A DNA stretch of 8,189 nucleotides from Chitinophagaceae bacterium. Lineage in GTDB: Bacteria; Bacteroidota; Bacteroidia; Chitinophagales; Chitinophagaceae. The first letter of the stretch is position 1. Each line of letters begins with the position of its first letter. The notes under the pieces were generated by a model that was given only the letters and a program-made list of their open reading frames with translations, made no database searches and was not told the DNA's origin. Positions 1-5,434 of the stretch are shown piece after piece. The stretch is from positions 1 through 8,189 of the forward strand of contig DOMR01000018.1 of NCBI GenBank assembly GCA_003509845.1, given 5' to 3'. The translations under genes and the position numbers were made by a program.

Positions 1-2120
1 ATAAAGCTATTTCGGATGGCTTTGGATTTCTTAAACATTTCAATTCTTATTTCAGACAACCATCTTGCACTTGGTATACCTGGCAAATTAATAGATCCAT
101 CTAAAGCTTCTTTAAATTGTCCGCGAATTAAACTAACACTATTTTCAACATGCAACCAATCTAATGGATGTGGATGAAAATCAACATTTAATTCTGCACC
201 ATATAAGTGTGCATCTTTTTGTCTAAATGCAAATGCATACAAATCATCCCCATTTTCAACAATAATGGAGTCGCCTCCTGATTTTGCTGTTAATTTTTGA
301 TAAAAAATATAATCATTCACGGTATTATAAAATACATTTCCAGCAACACTCATATGCTCATTACTCCATTCTAGGGCAGCATCAAATTGTAAGCTTTTTT
401 CTGAAATTAATGCTTCATTGCCATACTCAAATCTGTTGGTTCCTTCATGCGCACCATAAGAAGCCATCTCGGCCATGTTTGGCGCGCGGAACCCGCGCGC
501 AATATTAAATTTTAATGTGAGCTGTTCACTTAAATCATGCGCTACTCCTATGGCGCCTGAAATATTATTGAACTGCTTATTACTCTCTTTTGGATCATAA
601 ACAGCAATGCATGCCATGCCTGGAGGACAACTAAACTGTGCAGGGTTAAAAAAGTTCATCCATTTTTGATCATACCGCAACCCACCGCTCCAACTTGTTT
701 TGTCTGTTCTTTTTTGGGTGTAATAAAATGCACCAATATCAAAGCTGGTATAATCAGGAACTAGTGCTTCTTCGCCCTTATTTGTATTTTTTTGCTGCAT
801 CCCATTTACACCAAATGTGTTTTTCCAATTATTTTTTTCTGCTTTTAAATATTGTATAGCATAGTTGAAGGTTTTTAAGTCAAAAAATAATGCTTTCTCA
901 TTGTCGTCTAATACATTCCCAAATTCCATTCTTTGGTTTCTTTGTAATCCAAACGTAGCTTTCAACCGATCATTGCCAATTTTAATATTATTATCTAATG
1001 TATATTTAGTATGCTGTATTTTTTGCATCGGTACATTTGGAGAAAAACTTTTTGATTCTTCAGGCCCAACAATCATTTCTTTGGCAATCCCTTTTACATC
1101 CTTCAACATTATAAATTGACCATCATCTGCGCGATCTCCTTCAACGATACCTAAGTGTTGGTAAAAATTACTAAAAGATAATTGTGAATAACCCCAATTT
1201 TTTTCTATGCCAATATAGGCGCCACCGTTGCGTTCTAAAAATCTGGAGTTAAAAACATAACCATCATACTTATTTTTATAATCACTAGCATTCTTTCCAC
1301 TAAAATTGATACCCCAAATATACCCCTTGTTATTTCCTGCAAGATCAAAGTGATTACCCATCATGCGATTATTACTTTGAAAATTGGAAATGATATTGCC
1401 TTTAATAATGCCATCACTTACAGGAACATTTGATATTATATTAATAACGCCTGCCAAGGCATCTGATCCATAAATTAAAGAGGCTGGGACCTTCAAAACC
1501 TCAATCCTGCTTACATTGTATTCATCTATTTCAATACCATGTTCATCTCCCCACTGTTGTCCTTCTTGACGAATTCCATCATTCATCACTACTACTCTGT
1601 TATAACCTAAACCACGAATAATGGGTTTTGAGATAGCAGGGCCTGTTGTAATCTGTGACACCCCTGGCACTTTAGCTAATGCGTCAATTAAATTAGTTGC
1701 TACGCCCCTGAATAACTCCTCTTTTTTTATAATGGTAACCGGCGTCGGAGTTCTTCTTGTTGAAGTGGCTCTTAAAAAACTAGTTACAATGACATTGCCC
1801 CCCTCTAATACCGAACTGTTTAAATAAAAATTTTGTGTGGTGTTTTTATCCAGCTTAATGTTCTCCACATCCGTCGCATATCCAACATAACTAATTTCTA
1901 TTACATGCGATCCTGATTCTATATTGAGTATAAAGACGCCCTCTTTATTGGCGATGGTGCCTTTTTTAATTTCTGGTAAATACACACTTGCCCCTGGTAA
2001 TGCTTTACCTGAAACCTTATCCAATACTTTTCCGGTTAATGTATATACTTGTGCATTTAACATGCTAGTAAATAACATACCTGAACTTAAAAAAAAGAAT
2101 AAATAAATAAATTTTTTCAT
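1..2120 (-). CDS. TonB-dependent outer-membrane receptor, C-terminus cut by the window edge
   Basis: The frame is open from an ATG at 2118-2120 to the left edge (706 codons plus two bases, no stop), so the end of the barrel is missing. Residues 1-23 form a Sec signal peptide ending LNA before Gln24. About 25-105 is a carboxypeptidase-D regulatory-like repeat (LTGKVLD, PGASVYLP, ISYVGY). About 115-228 is the plug, with IRGLGYNRVVVMNDG, QWGDEHG and IYGSDALAGVINII. The rest is beta-barrel, including the conserved ARGFRAPNMAE stretch and a late DAHLYGAELNV strand. It would import a ligand across the outer membrane using TonB energy. The late barrel motifs and the preceding Cys/His protein resemble metal (zinc or copper) receptors, but this substrate is an inference. 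A predicted loop carries Cys498 and Cys504 (CPPGMAC). The family assignment is firm; the substrate is open. Confidence 0.95.
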   Translation of the reverse strand, partial: MKKFIYLFFFLSSGMLFTSMLNAQVYTLTGKVLDKVSGKALPGASVYLPEIKKGTIANKEGVFILNIESGSHVIEISYVGYATDVENIKLDKNTTQNFYLNSSVLEGGNVIVTSFLRATSTRRTPTPVTIIKKEELFRGVATNLIDALAKVPGVSQITTGPAISKPIIRGLGYNRVVVMNDGIRQEGQQWGDEHGIEIDEYNVSRIEVLKVPASLIYGSDALAGVINIISNVPVSDGIIKGNIISNFQSNNRMMGNHFDLAGNNKGYIWGINFSGKNASDYKNKYDGYVFNSRFLERNGGAYIGIEKNWGYSQLSFSNFYQHLGIVEGDRADDGQFIMLKDVKGIAKEMIVGPEESKSFSPNVPMQKIQHTKYTLDNNIKIGNDRLKATFGLQRNQRMEFGNVLDDNEKALFFDLKTFNYAIQYLKAEKNNWKNTFGVNGMQQKNTNKGEEALVPDYTSFDIGAFYYTQKRTDKTSWSGGLRYDQKWMNFFNPAQFSCPPGMACIAVYDPKESNKQFNNISGAIGVAHDLSEQLTLKFNIARGFRAPNMAEMASYGAHEGTNRFEYGNEALISEKSLQFDAALEWSNEHMSVAGNVFYNTVNDYIFYQKLTAKSGGDSIIVENGDDLYAFAFRQKDAHLYGAELNVDFHPHPLDWLHVENSVSLIRGQFKEALDGSINLPGIPSARWLSEIRIEMFKKSKAIRNSF
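482..500. repeat. GC-only inverted repeat inside the receptor gene
   Basis: GCGCGCGG and CCGCGCGC form a perfect 8-bp stem around the 3-base loop AAC in an otherwise AT-rich gene. It encodes the conserved ARGFRA part of the receptor barrel, so protein constraint explains part of it. The choice of GCG and CGC codons is nevertheless unusual beside the neighbouring AT-rich codons. Confidence 0.7.
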
Positions 2121-2150
2121 GAACTATTTTTTGTGATAAATAATACAACA

Positions 2151-2179
2151 CATCCTACTTATATTTTAAGTAGATGATG
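2151..2179 (-). promoter_or_regulatory. Hairpin in the gap upstream of the TonB receptor
   Basis: CTACTT (2155-2160) pairs with AAGTAG (2168-2173) around a 7-base AT loop. CATC (2151-2154) pairs with GATG (2176-2179) across a 2-base bulge, giving about ten base pairs. It lies in the 73-base gap between the small Cys/His gene and the receptor. No T-run follows on the minus strand, so it does not look like an intrinsic terminator. It could be an mRNA processing or stability element or a regulator site for the receptor. Confidence 0.45.
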
Positions 2180-2193
2180 CTTGTTTAAAAATG

Positions 2194-2541
2194 CTAACAA
2201 AAAATAGATGGGGGGCCACGTGAATCTGAGATAATAGCAAGCTGTGAAATTGGTGCTGCTATAAAAAATACATTACGCGATTGCGCAACAAAAGGGGGTT
2301 GTAAAATGACACTAAAGTCATACGCTACAAAAGGTGTAGTTGCTACTTGAAAATCGAATGTACAATGAAGTTCAGCTTTTTCAATTTGCTCAATAGGCAA
2401 ATCCTTATGTATCGAACAGCTTGTTGGATCGATATGCTTGGCAACTAAATCATGAATTGATTTTTGGGGCGTTATACTAAATGCAAAAACCACCAGCATC
2501 GCTAGCGCTATGAACTTCCGTATGGTTTTTTGGTATAACAT
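2194..2541 (-). CDS. Small exported Cys/His protein paired with a TonB receptor
   Basis: This 115-residue protein has a basic N-terminus (KTIRK) followed by a hydrophobic segment at about 10-24, consistent with a Sec signal peptide or a single membrane anchor. The mature part contains His30, His36, Cys42, His45, an adjacent His59-Cys60 pair, and an SRGPPSIFC end with a terminal Cys115. Small proteins with a signal segment, scattered Cys and His and a C-terminal R(A/G)PP motif are common directly before TonB receptors in Bacteroidota (the HYC_CC_PP-like type). I place it near that group by pattern only. It is transcribed toward the receptor 73 bases downstream and begins 50 bases after the phosphatase gene ends. 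A role in metal handling in the periplasm is an inference. Confidence 0.72.
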   Translation of the reverse strand: MLYQKTIRKFIALAMLVVFAFSITPQKSIHDLVAKHIDPTSCSIHKDLPIEQIEKAELHCTFDFQVATTPFVAYDFSVILQPPFVAQSRNVFFIAAPISQLAIISDSRGPPSIFC

Positions 2542-2559
2542 TTAATATCAATCAAATTG

Positions 2560-2575
2560 AATGTAAAGTTACATT
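2560..2575. promoter_or_regulatory. 16-base palindrome upstream of the small Cys/His gene
   Basis: AATGTAA and TTACATT form a perfect 7-bp inverted repeat around AG, ending 18 bases before the start codon at 2541. Its position and symmetry suit an operator for a dimeric regulator, controlling the small gene and probably the receptor behind it. On the minus strand TCAATTTG (2553-2560) is one base off the TAnnTTTG -7 consensus and abuts the palindrome, but it would leave a very short leader. The regulator is unknown. Confidence 0.5.
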
Positions 2576-2591
2576 AAAATAAATAAGATAT

Positions 2592-3695
2592 TTAATAAAT
2601 AGGATCTCCAATGGGGTGTTCTGCTTTAAAGGGCTGTCCGATTAATTTGGTAATGGTGGCGGCTAACTGCTTTTGAAATAATTGTTGGTCCTTGGTTTGT
2701 TCGCCCAAGGGTCCTATTTTTTTGACATCAGGCCCTAATAAAGCAAACCAAATGCTTGAAGCGCCTGGCACTTTTGCTCCATGACTTGTCCATTGATCAA
2801 CAAAGCCTCGTCCATGATCGGTCGTAATTAAAATATAAGTATTGTCCTTGTAGCCAGGGGTTGCTTGTGCCCAATTCCAGATTTCTTTAATCCACGCATC
2901 TACTTTATGTGCAGCATCTAAATAATGATTGTAAGAGCCATCATGCGCCCACTCATCTGTTTCACCAAAACTAATAAACATCGCTTTTGGTTTTTTTGTT
3001 TTTAAATAATGCATTGCTTGATAATAAGTAAATACGTCTAAACATTCTGTTTCGCGCCATGGTTGATAAGAATCACGCAGCATATTTGAAATTAAAATAG
3101 ATTTTTCATCTTTTAATATAGAGGAGATGGGTTCGCTACTATTGATCACCGGAAACCCAGATACTTTCTCATTTAAGATGCGATCAAATGCATTCCATGC
3201 AGCAAATGCAGCAATTTTATTTTTATAAGCATCTTGTTTATTTAAATAAGCAAACAAATTACTATTTGGATTCGGCGGATAGTCGTTGCTTTGAATGGCT
3301 GTATCAAAATAACCAGTTAATATTTCATTATAGCCTGGATATGAAAACCATTGGTCATTAGCAACATCCACTTTATTATTTTTGTTGCGGTTGCCATAAA
3401 TTTGTCCTTGCGTTGCTATCGTGTTCCAAAAGAAGGGCATTAATTTTTCACGACGCAGTTCCGGAGTTGCACCACCATATCTGTTAAATAAATAATTACT
3501 ATCCCCACGATGAAACTTTTTTTGATTTACGATATCATCTTGCATGCCATTAAAAAGTTCCTGCCATCTTAAGCCATCTGTAGTAATAATAAAAAAATTA
3601 GGTGCCTCTTTTGTTGCAGTAGCATTATTGTTTTGTGCATTTAATTGCAATACAGCAAAACACAACATCATTATTATTAAGGGAATACGTTTCAT
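2592..3695 (-). CDS. Secreted alkaline-phosphatase-superfamily hydrolase (phosphodiesterase/pyrophosphatase type)
   Basis: The 367-residue product starts with a Sec signal peptide (MKRIPLIIMMLCFAVLQLNA, cut near 20/21). The metal site of the superfamily can be traced: Asp40 in TTDGLRW, Asp247 and His251 in TDEWAH, Asp293-His294 in TTDHGRG, and His305 in TSHGA. SYPGYNEILTG at 118-128 aligns with the TFPNH...TG nucleophile segment of nucleotide pyrophosphatases, which makes Ser118 the likely nucleophile in place of Thr. The protein should hydrolyse phosphate mono- or diesters in the periplasm or outside the cell; the substrate cannot be read from sequence. It is transcribed toward the Cys/His gene with a 50-base gap and no terminator between them, so readthrough is possible. 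It diverges from the nitroreductase gene across 146 bases. Confidence 0.88.
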   Translation of the reverse strand: MKRIPLIIMMLCFAVLQLNAQNNNATATKEAPNFFIITTDGLRWQELFNGMQDDIVNQKKFHRGDSNYLFNRYGGATPELRREKLMPFFWNTIATQGQIYGNRNKNNKVDVANDQWFSYPGYNEILTGYFDTAIQSNDYPPNPNSNLFAYLNKQDAYKNKIAAFAAWNAFDRILNEKVSGFPVINSSEPISSILKDEKSILISNMLRDSYQPWRETECLDVFTYYQAMHYLKTKKPKAMFISFGETDEWAHDGSYNHYLDAAHKVDAWIKEIWNWAQATPGYKDNTYILITTDHGRGFVDQWTSHGAKVPGASSIWFALLGPDVKKIGPLGEQTKDQQLFQKQLAATITKLIGQPFKAEHPIGDPIY

Positions 3696-3781
3696 ATTGT
3701 TTATTTAATATATAGTTGTAGATTATCAACTTAAAAGTAAGAAAGTTTCAATGGTTCGGATATGATGTTATTATAAAGATA

Positions 3782-3813
3782 TTTGGTGGGAATAGATATA
3801 AAGCTTAGTTTTG
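3782..3813 (+). promoter_or_regulatory. Bacteroidota-type promoter for the nitroreductase gene
   Basis: TAGTTTTG (3806-3813) matches the TAnnTTTG -7 consensus exactly. TTTG (3782-3785) sits 20 bases upstream, in the range expected for the -33 element. Transcription would begin near 3819, leaving a leader of roughly 20 bases before the ATG at 3842. Confidence 0.65.
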
Positions 3814-3841
3814 ATGTTCAAACATTGAAATAAAACAAACT

Positions 3842-4471
3842 ATGAAATTAATAGAGGCATTACAATGGCGTTACGCTGTTAAAAAAATGAACGGGAATAA
3901 AATTCCTGCGGACAAATTAAATACCATAATCGAGGCAACTCGTTTGGCACCAAGTGGTTTTGGATTAACGCCTTATACCATTATTGTAGTGGAAGATGAT
4001 GAGATAAGAAAAAAATTACACCCTGCTTTTTATAATCAATCTCAGGTTGTTGACTGTTCTGCTGTAATTATTTTTGCTGCATGGAACAGTATTACTGAAA
4101 AAGAAGTTGGGGAGTACATGCAAGACATCGCTGAGCAAAGAGGTGTCCCAGTTGAATCATTAAATGATTTTGCTGGTAATATCAATGGTTCATTTAAAAA
4201 ATTAACACCAGAACAAGCAAGAGTATGGGCAGATAAGCAAACATATCTTGCTTTAGGTTTTAGCTTAGTTGCCGCTGCTGCTGAACAAGTAGATGCTACT
4301 CCAATGGAAGGCTTTTCGCCAGATGCAGTTGATGCTGTTTTAGGATTAAAAGAATTAGGATTGCATAGTGCAGTTGCTTTAACATTAGGTTACCGCGACG
4401 CAGCAAACGATTATTTAGTGAATGCTAAAAAAGTGCGTAGAACGCATGACAAGTTAGTCATCAAAAAATAA
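3842..4471 (+). CDS. Nitroreductase-family NAD(P)H:FMN oxidoreductase (NfsB-like)
   Basis: The 209-residue product is close to the 217 of E. coli NfsB and aligns end to end. Expected FMN contacts are visible: Arg10 and Lys14 in the opening RYAVKK, Ser38 in LAPSGFGLTPY, and the C-terminal Lys197-x-Arg199. The NfsB Ser12 position is Ala12 here. QVVDCSAVIIFAAW matches the core strand and PMEGFSPD the segment before the final strand. Members are cytoplasmic homodimers that pass two electrons from NAD(P)H through FMN to quinones, nitroaromatics, enones or flavins. The physiological substrate here is unknown. It is a single-gene unit with its own promoter and an intrinsic terminator 23 bases after the stop, so it is probably independent of its neighbours. 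No Shine-Dalgarno sequence precedes the ATG. Confidence 0.93.
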   Translation: MKLIEALQWRYAVKKMNGNKIPADKLNTIIEATRLAPSGFGLTPYTIIVVEDDEIRKKLHPAFYNQSQVVDCSAVIIFAAWNSITEKEVGEYMQDIAEQRGVPVESLNDFAGNINGSFKKLTPEQARVWADKQTYLALGFSLVAAAAEQVDATPMEGFSPDAVDAVLGLKELGLHSAVALTLGYRDAANDYLVNAKKVRRTHDKLVIKK

Positions 4472-4493
4472 GAAGTACTTACCTTTTTTATAT

Positions 4494-4524
4494 AGCCTTC
4501 TCGATTTTTCGGGAAGGCTTTTTT
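4494..4524 (+). terminator. Rho-independent terminator after the nitroreductase gene
   Basis: AGCCTTCTCGA (4494-4504) pairs with TCGGGAAGGCT (4509-4519) in an 11-bp stem with a single G-T pair and a TTTT loop. A run of T follows immediately (4520-4524). It starts 23 bases after the stop codon. There is no matching T-run in the opposite direction, so it acts on the plus strand only. Confidence 0.93.
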
Positions 4525-4645
4525 ATATAAAAATAAGGATCCTCCTAAGTTATGGCTTCCAATAGTTGATGGAATACGTTTAAACGCAGTATTTATACGC
4601 TAAAAACAAGGGTTTTAAGGGTGTATAATTGTCTATAAACCTTAA

Positions 4646-4675
4646 TTTATGCGTATGATTTATTTTTATGCGTAT
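4646..4675 (+). repeat. 11-base direct repeat over the antitoxin promoter, candidate operator
   Basis: TTTATGCGTAT occurs at 4646-4656 and again at 4665-4675, 19 bases apart start to start, or about two helical turns. The second copy runs into the -7 element. The same core appears inverted (ATACGC) at 4595-4600. Tandem sites on one face of the helix, overlapping the promoter, are what a ribbon-helix-helix antitoxin would use to repress its own operon. Binding itself is an inference. Confidence 0.55.
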
Positions 4676-4680
4676 CTTTG
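4673..4680 (+). promoter_or_regulatory. -7 promoter element of the toxin-antitoxin operon
   Basis: TATCTTTG is an exact match to the Bacteroidota TAnnTTTG consensus, 22 bases before the ATG at 4703. I see no clear -33 TTTG at the usual spacing, which fits a promoter of modest strength under autoregulation. Its position makes the in-frame ATG at 4649 upstream of the transcript start. Confidence 0.65.
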
Positions 4681-4702
4681 TAAATTATTACAATTTGATA
4701 CT

Positions 4703-4945
4703 ATGAAAGCTCGATTAAATATAACCATTGATGCCCCCTTATTGGCTGAAGTGAAAAAAGTGGCTTATAAACAAAAAACCAGTGTTTCTGAAATAGTAGA
4801 AAACTACTTAAGCACTTTTGTGAAAATGAAAAAAAGAAAAACGCTCACGGAAATTATTGATGAATTACCTAAAAAACATATTTCTGAAGATCGTGATTTA
4901 ATAGATGAATATTATCAAGCTAAATTGAAAAAATATGGCTTATAA
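4703..4945 (+). CDS. Ribbon-helix-helix antitoxin, DUF6364-like
   Basis: The product has 80 residues. The first segment, ARLNITID (3-10), is the DNA-contacting beta-strand. Helix A (about 11-24) and helix B (about 26-39, SVSEIVENYLSTFV) follow, joined by a short turn. The charged C-terminal half (about 40-80) is the part that would wrap and block the toxin. The frame is open upstream to an ATG at 4649, but that start lies before the -7 element and would add an atypical leader, so the ATG at 4703 is chosen. The last 11 bases overlap the toxin gene, which suggests translational coupling. Expected role: neutralise the PIN nuclease and repress the operon. The RHH fold is clear; the DUF6364 label is from recall of the family pattern. 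Confidence 0.87.
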   Translation: MKARLNITIDAPLLAEVKKVAYKQKTSVSEIVENYLSTFVKMKKRKTLTEIIDELPKKHISEDRDLIDEYYQAKLKKYGL

Positions 4946-5354
4946 AATTTTTCTTGACGCTAATGTAATTCTTGATCATAGCTTAAAAAGAAAAGGATAC
5001 GAAGATGTAAAAAATATATTTTTAGCTATTGAAAGTGGTATACTTAAAGCGTATATAAGTAGTTCGATTCTTCACATTCTTTATTACATATTAAATAAAG
5101 AATTATCCAATAAAATATGTAAGGAAATTTTAATTAATATCTTAACTGAAACAACGATCATTGATACACCACAAGATGTTGCTATAAACGCGATTGTTTC
5201 AAAATTTGATGATACTGAAGATGCTTTACAATATTATACTGCAATGCATCATAAATTGGAATATTTTATCACAAGTGATAGAAAATTAAAAAAAGAGGCT
5301 ACTAGTTTACTACCAATTTATTATCCTTTGGAATTTGTAAAAGAATTTTTATAA
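4935..5354 (+). CDS. PIN-domain ribonuclease toxin of the VapC-like type
   Basis: The 139-residue product is a single PIN domain. The opening FLDANVILD places the first metal-binding Asp at residue 8. DDTEDALQYYTA supplies Glu95 and Asp96, and FITSD gives Asp115. The end, PIYYPLEFVKEFL, matches the usual closing strand and helix (PxxFL-type). The helix that carries a conserved Glu in classical VapC reads SSILHILYYIL, with no acid; this is common in the subgroup whose later motif is DxEDALQY. Such proteins cleave RNA, often tRNA or rRNA, with Mg2+ or Mn2+. It starts inside the antitoxin gene (ATGGCTTATAA overlap), giving the normal antitoxin-first order. It is convergent with thrC 80 bases away. 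The target RNA cannot be inferred. Confidence 0.9.
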   Translation: MAYKIFLDANVILDHSLKRKGYEDVKNIFLAIESGILKAYISSSILHILYYILNKELSNKICKEILINILTETTIIDTPQDVAINAIVSKFDDTEDALQYYTAMHHKLEYFITSDRKLKKEATSLLPIYYPLEFVKEFL

Positions 5355-5382
5355 ATAATAATCTTGTAGGATGATTTAGTGA

Positions 5383-5397
5383 TTACAACTTTTGTAA
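5383..5397. other. Small AT-rich hairpin between convergent toxin and thrC genes
   Basis: TTACAA and TTGTAA form a 6-bp stem with a 3-base loop in the 80-base convergent gap. No T-run follows on either strand, so terminator activity is doubtful. No better terminator is visible in this gap. Confidence 0.3.
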
Positions 5398-5434
5398 CGC
5401 TAATTTTAATGGCTAATCGAAATGTAAATAGCTA

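Noticed and set aside
284..508. Short plus-strand frames in the receptor region, for example 284-508, 865-1119, 1621-1827 and 1924-2106.
   Set aside because: All lie opposite the continuous TonB-receptor frame, whose motifs are unmistakable.
3746..3770. TTCAATGGT near 3747 also occurs in the minus strand of intergenic repeat copy 1.
   Set aside because: Only nine bases match, and neither the paired arms nor the flanks are preserved, so it is not called as a further copy.
4577..4586. CGTTTAAACG palindrome and a TTAAGG/CCTTAA inverted repeat (4615-4620, 4640-4645) upstream of the toxin-antitoxin promoter.
   Set aside because: Short, AT-rich and too far from the -7 element for confidence; the direct repeat is the better operator candidate.
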